Assembly: GCA_044347745.1 (NCBI GenBank)
Contig: JBIKUD010000006.1
Span: forward strand, 42,753 to 106,752
Origin: JAIBBV01 sp044347745
GTDB taxonomy: Bacteria; Bdellovibrionota_C; UBA2361; JAFLCA01
Reading direction: 5' to 3'
DNA: 64,000 nt
Of this stretch, positions 46,001 to 55,043 are shown piece after piece. The notes below the pieces were generated by a model. That model saw only the letters and a list, made by a program, of their open reading frames with translations, was not told the origin of the DNA and searched no databases. A program made the position numbers and the translations under genes. Position 1 is the stretch's first letter. Every line of letters begins with the position of its first letter.

Positions 46001-49000
46001 CTTTGTGCGAGTCAAAGTTGAAGATCGTATCGGGCGCTTTGCTACCCAAGCTTTCCGTGTTGAGGTTACGCCAATTTTTATAAATTATGCCCCTCAGTTT
46101 GTTTCTACCCCAGTGATGCAGGCCTACGAGGGCAACCTGTATTCCTATAACAGTGAAGCATTAGACCCTAATATAGGTGATGTGCTCACTTACTCTATTG
46201 AGTCTGCCCCTCAGGGCATGAGCATAAACCCAACTACGGGCAGATTAAGTTGGACTCCAAATGCCAACCACATTGGCATGCATAATGTAGCAATTAGAGC
46301 TCGCGACATTGCGGGACTTATTGCTCAGCAAAGTTATACCTTAGAGGTTCTGCCAAACGCGCCGCCTCAATTTGTAAGTAGCCCAGTTGTTTCTACGAGT
46401 GCTTTAGGGCTCTACTTTTATAATGCAGAAGCCAGCGACCCAGAAGGCGGAGCACTTACTTTCAGTAAAGTGCAAGGCCCACTTGGACTTTCAATCCACC
46501 CACAAAGCGGTGTTGTCACTTGGACGCCGAATCAGTCCTTAATCGGCAACTACCCAGTTGTGCTAAGAGTGCGCGACCCTGCAGGTCTTACCGCTACACA
46601 ATCTTATACTCTTGAAGTTCGTAACCACGAGCCGCCGGTATTTAGCTCTCAGCCAGTCACCAGCGTTGAACTAGGCTCTCAGTACATCTACCAAGTTTCA
46701 GCCTTTGACCCAGAAGCCGGCAGTGTAAGCATTTCGCTAATTGATGGCCCAAGTGGCATGCAGCTTTCTAGCTCGAATAGCCTTACTTGGACGCCCGCAG
46801 CCCTCGCAACCGCTGTGCCAGTGCGATTGCGAGCATTAGACAACTTAGGCGCAGAAACATTCCAAGATTTTGCAATTGATGTAGTTCCTGTTGGCACAGG
46901 GGGCCCAGGTGGAGGCATCCCTGGCGGGTCTACTGGAAGCACCAACAACGGCATTTTTGTTGGCCTAGACACCCCGGTTCCTGGCGCGGCTCTAACAACA
47001 CCTGTTTCTTTTGTTGGCGACATTGCTGAATTGTCTACAAGCTATGGTTCGGCGCTCACTTGGGTTGCCGAGTTTAGAAGAGACGGGGACACGAGCGGCA
47101 TTCAAATTGGCAGCGGAGTGGGGGCAGGCCAAAATATTAACTTTGGCTCGATTGATCCCGGAGTTTTGGCTGACGATTCTTATCGCCTGTATATCATTGT
47201 AGATACTCCTACCCATCTTCTAGATTTTTGGTTCCCTTATACGGTGGAAACCAGAAAGAAGATGGGCGAGTTCTCGCTTTCCGTAACCGACTTTAGCATT
47301 CCGCTTACAGGCATTTCGCTGAATGTCAGCCGTCAGTACCGCAGCTTCGATCGCTCGCCGTACGAGTTTGGCAACGGTTGGCGTATGCAGCTTCCTGGCC
47401 GCGTTATAGACAATGTGCCAGAGCAGCCACTAAGTGCGATGTATGCAGGGGCCCGTGTGTTTGTCACTAGACCTGACGGGCGGCGCGTAGGCTTTACTTT
47501 CATGCCGTATCCCGTGTCGGTACTTTTACCATTCCACGTGCCTTATTTTAGGCCAGACCCAGGGGTTACTGATGTACTTGAAGTACCTGCCACCTATCTA
47601 TTTAAATCTGGCATTTTTTATTACGAATTTGTCGACCCCTTTAACCCGACCGAGTATTACCTTACAACCAAGGACCGCCTGCGCTATTTGATTTCCGAAA
47701 CCGAAGGACTTAAAGAAATTCGCGATCCGAACTTCAATACCTTGTCCTTTACCGCTGGTTCAATAGTGCACTCCTCAGGTCAAAGTGTCTCTATTCAGCG
47801 AGACGCAGCTCAGCGTATCACACGCATTGTTGTTCCAGGCGGCGATGATATTGAGTATTTGTACGACGCGAGCGGAAACCTTATTCGTGTCACCAACACT
47901 CTGCAGCAGCACACTCACTATACCTATGACAGTGCCAATCGTTTGCTCACTATTCGTGACGCTAACAATACTTTAGTGCTCACCAACGTATATGACGCCA
48001 ATGGTAGATTACAAAAACAAATTGATGCCCTTGGTCATGAAATTCAGCTTGGTATAGATACTGTCAATAACCGCGAAACTATTATTGATAGACGCGGGAA
48101 TACTTCGGTGTATCAGTACGATACCAGTGGTAATTTAACGCAGGTCACAGATGCCTTGGGTTTTGTGAGGTCATTTAGCTATGATCAAAACTTTAACAAA
48201 ACATCGGAGACGGACCCCTTAGGTCGAGTGACTACCTACTCCTACGACAGCTCAAATAATTTACTTTCCACTACGAACGCTTTAGGTGGAGTAACTACTT
48301 ATACCTATAATAGTTTTGGTCAGGAAACTTCGGAAACAAGTCCATTAGGAGTCACATCTACAAAATCTTATAGTCCACAAGGACTCCTTTTAAGTGAGAC
48401 CAATTTCGCTGGTCAAGCTCAAACCTATCTCTATGATGCGGCTGGCAATCAGCTGCGTTCGACTAATGCACTCGGGCAGAGCACTCAGTTTGGCTATAAT
48501 GCACTTGGGCATCTAACAACGCTTATCGATCCTTCTGGTCATGTGGTGACTACTGTGGTCGATGCAAAGGGAAATCTGGTATCCAAGAGCGAGACCAGGG
48601 CAACTTCCTCCGGAGTAGAAACACTTATCACGGCCATGACCTATGACGCGGAGAATCGCCTCCTCTCTACTACTGATGCTGAGGGGCATCAGCTGCTTTC
48701 CGCCTACGATAGTGAGGGCCGAGTCCGAACAATCACCGATAAAAACGGAAACACCAAAACTTTTGATTATGACTTTAAGGGGCAGCGCATCAAGATTACT
48801 CACCCGGACCTGAGTGAGGAGCATTTTGTTTACGATCCTGAAGGCAACCTGCTGCAAAGCTCCGATAGAATGGGGCAGGTCACTCAGTATCAGTACGATG
48901 CGTTAAACCGGCAGATCCGAGTAACCTACCCTGATGGTAACTTCTCTCGCAACGAGTATGATGCGGTGGGCAATGTAGTGGCAGAGATAGACGAGCGCGG

Positions 49001-51404
49001 CTACCGCACCGAGTATACCTATGATGCTCTTAATCGTCAGATTCAGGTCAAAAATCCTCTTAATCAAATTACTCTTAGTGCTTACGATGCCGTTGGAAAT
49101 ATGACCTCAACGACCGACCCTCTGGGTAGGGCGCTCGGTTATCAGTTTGATCCTGAAGGGCGGGTAATTCGCACCGATTCCCCGAACGGTACATTCACGA
49201 CTTCAGCTTACGATGCGGAGGGCCGAGAGATTGCCAAAACCGACGAGCTAGGCCGATTAACTCAATTTGAATATGACTGGGCTGGGCGCGTCACTAAGGT
49301 CATCGATGCCTTGGGCGGCGAAACAAGATATGCCTATGACGAAGTTGGCAATAAAATTACTCAAACCGACGCCAATAATCGAGTAACGAGTTTTGCATAC
49401 AACAAAGTGGGGCGGCTCGTTAAAAAGACTTTACCTTTGGGGATGTTTGAAGCATATGCCTATGATCCCAATGGTAACCAAGTAAGCCACACTAACCTAA
49501 ATGCTCAAACCATTACGCGGCAGTATAACAGCAGCAACTTAGTGACGCTTATTACCTATCCTGATTCAGGTCCAGAAAGCTTTGTGTATAGAGCTGATGG
49601 ACTTAGACAATCAGCTACAAATGCACAGGGAAATACTACCTATCAGTATGATTTGCGTGGGCGTCTTACAAATGTGACGAATCCAGACTCTAGCTTTGTA
49701 GCGTATGGCTATGATGCGGCGGGGAATAGAACAACTCTCAGCACTCCATCTGGAACAACAAGTTATGTGTACGATGCGCTCAATAGAATCGCTCAAATCA
49801 CAGATGCAAGCATCGGATCTTTAAGTTATCTCTACGACGCTGTAGGCAACCAAACCGATGTGCAGCATGCAAATGGGCTAATTACCAAAAACACTTACGA
49901 CAATATGGATCGTAAGATTGAGGTTGCCACCTTGGCGCCGGGTAACGTGGTCTTGCAGCGGTTCACAAGCACCTATGATTTAGTCGGCAACAGAACTAGT
50001 GTCACTGAGCTTGACGGCACAGTTTCTAACTATAACTACGATGCCCTGTATCGCCTTATCTCAGAACAAGTAAGTTCCCCAGGCACCAGCAGCACCATCA
50101 CAGCCTACACCTATGATGCAACTGGCAATAGGCTAAGCAAAAATTCCGATGGAGTTGTTACCACGTACCAGTACGACGCAAATGACCGGCTTCTTTCTGA
50201 AGGCAGCAAAACGTATCAGTATGACCCTGCCGGAAACTTACTCCAAGAAAGCAGCGGTGCGCAGTACGGTTGGAATTCAATGGATCGGCTTGTTTCATTC
50301 AGCAATGCTTCAGGCTCGTGGCAGTATGCTTATGATTTTGATGGCATTAGGCGCAGCGTTACCAATGCAGGAGTCTCTCGTTCGTTCTTGATTGATCATA
50401 ATCAAGATTATGCGCAGGTGCTTGAAGAACGCTTGCCTGGCGGCAGCACCGATATGCGCTATGTATATGGGAACGACCTTGAAGCGCAGACCGCAAACGG
50501 CACCAGTCGCCATTTTCACTATGACGCCCTAGGCAGCACACGGGCGCTGAGCGGAGCAACTCCTGCTCTTAGTGACACGTATCGTTATTCTGCGTTTGGT
50601 AGCATTAGCGCCCAAAGCGGCAGCTCCAATACCCTCTACCTCTTTACTGGCGAACAGCGCGACAGTGAATCTGGCAATTATTATTTGCGCGCAAGGAATT
50701 ACCAGCCATCAACAGGGCGCTTTACGTCTGGCGATAAATTCGTATTCCCAGACAAGTATACTCGTGAGTTGAATCGATATGGGTATGCGGCGGGCAATCC
50801 GGCGACATTGGTAGACCCAAGTGGGGCACTTGCACTTGCTGAATCTGTGCCGATGTATTCCGCAGCATTAACCAGCGCTGCTGCGCAAACTGCCTTGGCC
50901 GTCGCAGCAAGTTGTGGTTTTCTCTTTGCTGCATCCGCTTTATCTGACGAAGTTTTTACCGTTGCAGAATTCGCGCACTCCGGTAATCAGTTTCTTCCTA
51001 TCGCCCTACTTGGACATCTAGTAAAAAAGTGTCAAATGAACAGAATGCGACTCCAGTTGCAGTTTGCAACCCATGGCCGCACTGACAAACGACAGTTAAG
51101 CCTCGCACTTTGGAACTTGCCTGACCTTGGGGTAACGGTTCGACAGTTCCAACTTGGGCTTGGAGTATTTAATGGCACCGCGCTATCAGGGAGCAGTCCA
51201 TTGCCGAACCGTGAGAGTCGGTCTTTGCGGTATTGCGTGATAAAGGCGTCAGAATGGGCAAAAACTAAACCGCCGGTGGGAGTAAGTGGTGGCGGGCAGG
51301 TATGGAGTTGTAATTTCAATTCAGGCGAGGTTGGGCGCCATGTAGGCGGCGACGGATGGCGTTTAGATGTAGAAAATTTACACGGTACGAACCTTAAACG
51401 ATGA
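43071..51404 (+). CDS. Giant RHS/YD-repeat secreted polymorphic-toxin-like protein
   Basis: 2777 residues. Order: signal peptide (1-23); discoidin-like F5/8 domain (about 40-175); a segment with a cytochrome-type CxxCH motif (Cys352, Cys355, His356); alpha/alpha-toroid repeats of the prenyltransferase/squalene-cyclase type (around 440-480 and 670-810, e.g. QRTDGGWGENANG) interrupted by a second discoidin-like domain (about 495-655); a fibronectin-III domain (about 820-905); and four Ig/cadherin-like repeats (from about 914, 1007, 1098 and 1187). A Gly-rich linker, YD repeats (about 1590-2440) and the RHS core tip (LYLFTGEQRDSESGNYYLRA to NPATLVDPSG, about 2522-2585) follow. The 192-residue C-terminal domain has a hydrophobic stretch and then an unrecognised soluble domain; by analogy with RHS toxins it is the variable effector. 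Confidence 0.92.
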   Translation: MSLLRQIILLVTYFAFACSAFAQGGLSGVIPTDPSLNRVNWALASKGATATGGSPTGGFTAASLIDGLSSGNQQYVAVTIQPQQSIQIDLGQLRTLDGLQLHLWDGDDRFYRFRVEHSTDAQNYVPLLDKSVGEYRGIVREDFAPVQTRYLKIYGLFNSANNHFHLYDELIAFGPESVTPHQPEVISVDAVSDAGTSSNFINSAQMRTLHAGIYTVAFQSGASSIWNNDTANNGRTWQASLNVSVPMLGKHYVFGFTHDQFNRYATAAEAETAALGSSFTIYLPVEAPVYFWFDDPSPGDNRGSLAYTLTQVSGPNNSLLAQVRDSMTRSVLWQQRAVANWQSWVTTSNANCFGCHIQTQATVGLNESKAKLPDLPIDEKLLDKFVTAYSTWQNSAGWVSPFHSSHYRTQTSLWSWAVQSFSGPRFTQLTGNLISGLNWLVSQQGPGGGWFWDHDSNILWSDTAGYNEPSATHTSGNIEALATLIERVQSGNFIPVAGAQISANEVQFTQNSTNVFDVVLVPQSNVTGLKVTVLDSFASNNNFVINELEIFDQFSELAVSTTQANFSQTNYPIANTINDIRDNIQDGWAYSPGNVLVNPAQGIWKFSQPQTIDRVRFTQIQAAHQLERLRIEVTTDPNPTLSSNFVPVSITDVGLFEPPAGFVSALKNAANRMSGYAGGAWTYNRSVRTAAQTIIGLFEALPHLNTAEATAALTRIEQAATFLRSIQRTDGGWGENANGADASKVYPSAQALRALLLVTNQGLDPQLARGAEYLLNRQYGDGYWKSASFQTDLAATTWVEIALPTLFEVLQNQYERSRITDLLTYSLQGAVELSWSPIAEAASYTIYRRTGGSSFTPIQSGYVNGVVTYTDTDVVDERTYYYMIRWVDGAGAESADSNEASGTPYGMQCGQDSPPQIISHPQTGSSPGYAYGYQVEATDADVGDVLTYNLVTGPQGMSMNSAGLVQWTPTTQQAGSHFVRVKVEDRIGRFATQAFRVEVTPIFINYAPQFVSTPVMQAYEGNLYSYNSEALDPNIGDVLTYSIESAPQGMSINPTTGRLSWTPNANHIGMHNVAIRARDIAGLIAQQSYTLEVLPNAPPQFVSSPVVSTSALGLYFYNAEASDPEGGALTFSKVQGPLGLSIHPQSGVVTWTPNQSLIGNYPVVLRVRDPAGLTATQSYTLEVRNHEPPVFSSQPVTSVELGSQYIYQVSAFDPEAGSVSISLIDGPSGMQLSSSNSLTWTPAALATAVPVRLRALDNLGAETFQDFAIDVVPVGTGGPGGGIPGGSTGSTNNGIFVGLDTPVPGAALTTPVSFVGDIAELSTSYGSALTWVAEFRRDGDTSGIQIGSGVGAGQNINFGSIDPGVLADDSYRLYIIVDTPTHLLDFWFPYTVETRKKMGEFSLSVTDFSIPLTGISLNVSRQYRSFDRSPYEFGNGWRMQLPGRVIDNVPEQPLSAMYAGARVFVTRPDGRRVGFTFMPYPVSVLLPFHVPYFRPDPGVTDVLEVPATYLFKSGIFYYEFVDPFNPTEYYLTTKDRLRYLISETEGLKEIRDPNFNTLSFTAGSIVHSSGQSVSIQRDAAQRITRIVVPGGDDIEYLYDASGNLIRVTNTLQQHTHYTYDSANRLLTIRDANNTLVLTNVYDANGRLQKQIDALGHEIQLGIDTVNNRETIIDRRGNTSVYQYDTSGNLTQVTDALGFVRSFSYDQNFNKTSETDPLGRVTTYSYDSSNNLLSTTNALGGVTTYTYNSFGQETSETSPLGVTSTKSYSPQGLLLSETNFAGQAQTYLYDAAGNQLRSTNALGQSTQFGYNALGHLTTLIDPSGHVVTTVVDAKGNLVSKSETRATSSGVETLITAMTYDAENRLLSTTDAEGHQLLSAYDSEGRVRTITDKNGNTKTFDYDFKGQRIKITHPDLSEEHFVYDPEGNLLQSSDRMGQVTQYQYDALNRQIRVTYPDGNFSRNEYDAVGNVVAEIDERGYRTEYTYDALNRQIQVKNPLNQITLSAYDAVGNMTSTTDPLGRALGYQFDPEGRVIRTDSPNGTFTTSAYDAEGREIAKTDELGRLTQFEYDWAGRVTKVIDALGGETRYAYDEVGNKITQTDANNRVTSFAYNKVGRLVKKTLPLGMFEAYAYDPNGNQVSHTNLNAQTITRQYNSSNLVTLITYPDSGPESFVYRADGLRQSATNAQGNTTYQYDLRGRLTNVTNPDSSFVAYGYDAAGNRTTLSTPSGTTSYVYDALNRIAQITDASIGSLSYLYDAVGNQTDVQHANGLITKNTYDNMDRKIEVATLAPGNVVLQRFTSTYDLVGNRTSVTELDGTVSNYNYDALYRLISEQVSSPGTSSTITAYTYDATGNRLSKNSDGVVTTYQYDANDRLLSEGSKTYQYDPAGNLLQESSGAQYGWNSMDRLVSFSNASGSWQYAYDFDGIRRSVTNAGVSRSFLIDHNQDYAQVLEERLPGGSTDMRYVYGNDLEAQTANGTSRHFHYDALGSTRALSGATPALSDTYRYSAFGSISAQSGSSNTLYLFTGEQRDSESGNYYLRARNYQPSTGRFTSGDKFVFPDKYTRELNRYGYAAGNPATLVDPSGALALAESVPMYSAALTSAAAQTALAVAASCGFLFAASALSDEVFTVAEFAHSGNQFLPIALLGHLVKKCQMNRMRLQLQFATHGRTDKRQLSLALWNLPDLGVTVRQFQLGLGVFNGTALSGSSPLPNRESRSLRYCVIKASEWAKTKPPVGVSGGGQVWSCNFNSGEVGRHVGGDGWRLDVENLHGTNLKR

Positions 51405-52591
51405 AATCAAAACTCGCCCCAATTCTTAGCAAATTTGCCGCCCGTGAAATCAATGCCAATGCAGATAATTTGGATGCTAACGATAACCCCTGGGATTACA
51501 TCCTAGAAGCTCTGCCTGACTTGAACGAGGATTCTCTGGCAAATGAGATACTTTTGCTTGTTGATTCAATTCCGAACGAGCATCTGGGCGACCTCTATGA
51601 ATTTTTAAAATATCTCGCGATTTATGAGAGCAGGCAATTCCCTCAATTCTTAGAGTTGCGGCTCCAGAATGGAGCTATTTATCGCAGGTTGACTGAGCTT
51701 TTGTCTGATTCGTACTTAAGTCGTAGGATCGCTGCGCTTCAGGTTTTGAGAGTTGTTCTAAGCCAAGAAAAGCTTCAAATTCTTTTGGGAGTACGCATCC
51801 CCCAATTTTGTAAAGAAGACCCTCTGCTTTTTAGCGAACTGCCGACTGAAGTTATTTATACATCAGGTGTTATTGAGCAAATACTTAAGGATGGGCATGC
51901 ATGGTCGAGGTGGGCTTTGCTTGAGCATCCTTTTGGGGGAGACCACCCAGATATAAGGTTAGAGATTCTAAATGCTTTGAAAACAGATATTCGTCCAGAA
52001 ATTGCTACTGAAGCACATCTGCAGGCTCGGGATCCTTCGTATCGCCCCGGTATTGGCAGGACTTTGACCGAACGTGTTTTTGCTGCGATGCGCGGAATCT
52101 CGATGATGCTCGATCGCCATAAAGTGCCTCCGCTTCAGCTTCTCGAATTACTTGATCCATACGTTATGAGAATGGTTGCTTCGCAAGATGCGGAGGGGAA
52201 GCGAAATAAGAACTCTACATGCTTTTGTTGTGGTTACTGCACTTTAAAATATGGTTGTTGGGCTTTTGAAGAATGTGTTTTGTGTGGATGGATCAATAAT
52301 CCAATGCAATCGGCGTTTCCGAAATCGACCTATGGACCTAATACACGCTCGTTAGCTGAAGCGCAGTTGCTTTTTAATGAGAATTATCCCACGACTGAAA
52401 GCAGGTTATCGAGGCTTGAGGAGTTGCGCCAACTTGGATTGATAGAACTCAAACTAGAGAAGGACTCAGCTTGGCGAACCTTAGCGCAAGTGGATCTAGA
52501 CCGTGATGAGGAAACCGATTGTTTGCCCTCTTGGCAAGCAGTCGCTGCGCGCGAGGCGAGCATGTTGTATTGGCAGAAATCCCAAAGGTAA
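51401..52591 (+). CDS. Candidate immunity protein with CPCC-type Cys motif
   Basis: A 396-residue soluble protein whose ATG overlaps the RHS stop (ATGA), the position expected of a cognate immunity gene. The N-terminal two thirds are helical and HEAT-like. From residue 274 a CFCCGYCTLKYG ... FEECVLCGW segment followed by YGPNTRSLAEAQLLF matches the Cys-rich CPCC domain, known from toxin-immunity neighbourhoods and presumed to bind a metal. The pairing with the RHS C-terminal domain is inferred from position. Cytoplasmic, since no signal peptide is present. Confidence 0.72.
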   Translation: MKSKLAPILSKFAAREINANADNLDANDNPWDYILEALPDLNEDSLANEILLLVDSIPNEHLGDLYEFLKYLAIYESRQFPQFLELRLQNGAIYRRLTELLSDSYLSRRIAALQVLRVVLSQEKLQILLGVRIPQFCKEDPLLFSELPTEVIYTSGVIEQILKDGHAWSRWALLEHPFGGDHPDIRLEILNALKTDIRPEIATEAHLQARDPSYRPGIGRTLTERVFAAMRGISMMLDRHKVPPLQLLELLDPYVMRMVASQDAEGKRNKNSTCFCCGYCTLKYGCWAFEECVLCGWINNPMQSAFPKSTYGPNTRSLAEAQLLFNENYPTTESRLSRLEELRQLGLIELKLEKDSAWRTLAQVDLDRDEETDCLPSWQAVAAREASMLYWQKSQR

Positions 52592-52609
52592 GAAAAATTT
52601 GCTTTTGTG

Positions 52610-52732
52610 CTGTCTGGTCGGGGGCACCTCTTGTAACTGCATATTTCGTGTGAATCTCATTCAATTCAGCCAGTTAGCCGCATAGAGCCTGGGGCTGGTT
52701 CTTTATCTTTTTAGGTGCCCCCGACCAGACAG
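52610..52732. repeat. GGGGGCACCT inverted-repeat element, copy B
   Basis: Perfect 20-bp inverted repeats (52610-52629 and 52713-52732, ending in CTGGTCGGGGGCACCT and its complement) enclose an 83-bp interior. Ends and interior recur at 57105-57219 and 60009-60123. No coding capacity. The size, GC-rich ends and dispersed placement resemble REP/REPIN or MITE sequences mobilised by a transposase elsewhere. Confidence 0.85.
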
Positions 52733-52900
52733 GAAACAGGAAAGGCTGGATAGTCCAGCTTTGTGAGCAGATCGCACGAGATGCTTCAGTCGTTAAATTG
52801 GGCGTTATAGTTTAGTAGTTTTCCCTGGTCGTGGCGGCTCCCGTAAATTTTAAATAATCTCCTATTTGACTATAAATGCATTGAATAGGAGAATAATTAA
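52614..52900. repeat. 287-bp direct repeat, first copy
   Basis: This segment is repeated at 57105-57391 with about five substitutions and no indels. It comprises the inverted-repeat element, a hairpin at 52742-52785, a GC-rich stretch, and an AT-rich end holding an inverted repeat of CTCCTATT/AATAGGAG and an AGGAG ribosome binding site. In this copy the repeat runs straight into a truncated RHS core; in the other it leads into an ATG. It therefore marks a recombination boundary. Confidence 0.9.
52742..52785 (+). terminator. Cassette-end hairpin, copy 1
   Basis: GCTGGATAGTCCAGC forms a 6-bp stem with a TAG loop and is followed by TTTG. A diverged copy with stem-preserving changes and a T-run lies at 55044-55087, and an identical one at 57233-57276. 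Each is found beyond the end of an immunity-like gene, so a terminator or recombination role is possible. Confidence 0.45.
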
Positions 52901-53868
52901 GGAAGATTGCGGACAATACCGGAGCTATTGCGGGAAATCGCAACTATGATGCATTTGGTTTGGTGCGTGCCCAAGCCGGCTCCGTTGATCGCTTTGGCTT
53001 CACTGGCCGGGAACTAGATGCCGAGTTTGGCATGTATCACTTTCGTGCCAGAACTTATGACCCGAAACTAGGAAGATTTATCTCTCAGGACCCGCTAAGT
53101 TTTTCAGCAGGGGATTTGAATCTTTATCGGTATGTCAATAACAGTCCGCTCAACGGGGTGGATCCCTTCGGGACCACATCTATAGCAAGCTATGGAGTTA
53201 CGTTAACGCCAGCTCTTATGCTCCTTGCAGCAGTGAGTACGCAAATGTACGCGGAGAACGTCCTGTATTTTTCTACAGGGAGAAAAGGTCCGTTGCTGAC
53301 CACCCTCGACGCCGTAGTTGATACAGCGCGGGACTTAAGCTACCTGCTTGTGCAAGGCCAATCGAATGCGCGTACGTTCGACTTCATGAAGATATTGCTT
53401 GTTAGGTTGGTAGCGATACCTACGCTGCTCGATCATATCGCGGAGCCAGACGTAGAGCGCTTGTTGCCTGATGGGTCCATTTTCGCGACGACTACGCGGG
53501 TTGTGCCAAGCACTCGGGGCGAAACTCGCGTCGATGTGATAGAGAGGAGTAAGCGACAGTGTAATCCGGCAAATCCTGCGGAGTGGAAGTCTTGGCCTGA
53601 AAAGATTGCTGTACACTCCCCGCCAATGTGCCCAAAGAATGGGAAATCATGTTTTTTGAACTCCAGTGAAGCATGGCAGCTCTCGTACGAAGCATGTTTA
53701 ACGGGAACACCGGTTGCCGTGCCAGCCGGAAATGCCGAGCTGCGTTTTCGTAAATGTTTTCCAGGGCGAGTAGTAGGTCATGACGGTAGAACGAATGCGC
53801 CTCGAGAGTGTGTTCGCTGCCATATCCGGCTCAATGATTGCAGAATACATGGGTATCCAGTCGGCTAA
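52897..53868 (+). pseudogene. Orphan RHS core tip with second C-terminal toxin-like domain, no start codon
   Basis: The frame opens just after a TAA at 52894 and has no ATG; TTG 52960 is the first conceivable start. Residues from 52906 are an RHS core end (RNYDAFGLVRAQAG, FGFTGRELDAEFGMYHFRAR, YRYVNNSPLNGVDPFG), clearly different from the core of the intact RHS protein. A C-terminal domain of about 230 residues then begins with a hydrophobic segment. It ends with a Cys/His-rich portion (CFPGRVVGHDGRTNAPRE, CVRCHIRLNDC). The 5' end is cut at the edge of the 287-bp repeat. This is the form of a silent orphan cassette that would need recombination with a full RHS gene to be expressed. Confidence 0.75.
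53703..53825 (+). repeat. 123-bp repeat within the orphan toxin domain
   Basis: This part of the orphan C-terminal domain (encoding GTPVAVPAGNAELRFRKCFP and the HDGRTNAPRECVRCH tail) occurs again at 56975-57097 with a single substitution. The sharp edges and near-identity indicate a recent duplication. Confidence 0.9.
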
Positions 53869-53927
53869 AACGCGGGGCGCCCTTCGTTTCACTGGAGTTT
53901 CGGTGCTGTCCCTGTTATCCTGCGCAA

Positions 53928-54884
53928 ATGCTTATTCTTGGGAGAGATGACTTTGAAGAGAGCCTGTTGATTTACTTTTATCTTCAGATTCTTCTTTTAG
54001 GTCAAAAAGCAGTTTCTAAGCTGCCGAAAATTGGGCCACAGGATATTGTTGCCACTTTGCTCCGGTATCTGCCGGCTTCATTTCCGCATCATTACCACGA
54101 TCTCCATTCTAAGGGAGTCTTGCTCATTGCGGCGTCGCATCTACGCGGGGCAGAATCGCGGGCTCTTTATCTATCCCCGCTCGCCGATATACGAGAGGAA
54201 CTGGATCGCTTGCATGGGGAAAATGTGCTTGCGGCTGAGCTTGGTGAATTTTGGAATGCCTTTGCGCAGAGTGTCGATGCCACGGGTAAGTCCGTGAACG
54301 AAGCGCTCTTGTATCAAATCGCCCAGGATGAAATAGCGCGGCCCTTTTTCAATGCAAGCGCTGAGTTTATCATTCAAAATATTTCCGGGCAGGCCAGCAT
54401 AAGTAATATTGAGCGGGTGGATGGGCCGTGCCAGCTCGATTTATTGGATAGTCACGCTGAGCTAGTACAGCAATATCTCTGTTTGGCGTCCCTAGGATTC
54501 CCTAGTAATATGGATTGGGATTGGAGCAGATTGAATCTAAACTTTGAGCAAGTTGAGGATGAAAGTTATGTCGGAACACTCATCATTGAAGGGGCTCTCG
54601 TGTTGAGTATTGCCATGTCTAGGGATCGTCACGAATTCTTGCCGGATGCCCCCCATGATTGGGCCACAATAATCCATGACCTAAATGACCTGAGTCTCAA
54701 GAATCCAAAACTGATACGTCTCAAAGGGATAGCTCTGGAACTGTATCAATTGTTGGCTGACATAGTAGCAGGTCAACGCAAGCCATTCGCCTGTAGTGGC
54801 GTGGATGATTGGCCACCGAATAATGCTGAGTTCGTGCTTTTGCAGGTAGTTGCTCCGCGTCTTGCGAGCATAGCGCGATTGTAA
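53928..54884 (+). CDS. Putative immunity protein 2
   Basis: A 318-residue soluble, mostly helical protein from ATG 53928 (MLILGRDDFEESLLIY). A start at 53838 would overlap the toxin frame by 31 bp and is less likely. No known family is recognised. It follows the orphan toxin-like domain by 60 bp, the place of its immunity gene. A segment with DWDWSRLNL and GTLIIEGALVLSIA resembles DWLWERPDP and GSFLIEGYLLLLL in the protein at 55184, suggesting that the two are distant paralogues. Confidence 0.6.
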   Translation: MLILGRDDFEESLLIYFYLQILLLGQKAVSKLPKIGPQDIVATLLRYLPASFPHHYHDLHSKGVLLIAASHLRGAESRALYLSPLADIREELDRLHGENVLAAELGEFWNAFAQSVDATGKSVNEALLYQIAQDEIARPFFNASAEFIIQNISGQASISNIERVDGPCQLDLLDSHAELVQQYLCLASLGFPSNMDWDWSRLNLNFEQVEDESYVGTLIIEGALVLSIAMSRDRHEFLPDAPHDWATIIHDLNDLSLKNPKLIRLKGIALELYQLLADIVAGQRKPFACSGVDDWPPNNAEFVLLQVVAPRLASIARL

Positions 54885-55043
54885 ATTTGTTGATGAGACA
54901 AAACTAGAGCTATGCATGCTTGAAGTAGGTAGTTCTGAACCAGCGGTCCATGTGGCGAGAAAGGCCCAGCCTTACTCGCGCCGGAGATTAATTGTAAAGA
55001 GTCTGAGATAGAGGAGCGTTATCCAAAACTTGTAGCGTGGCGC

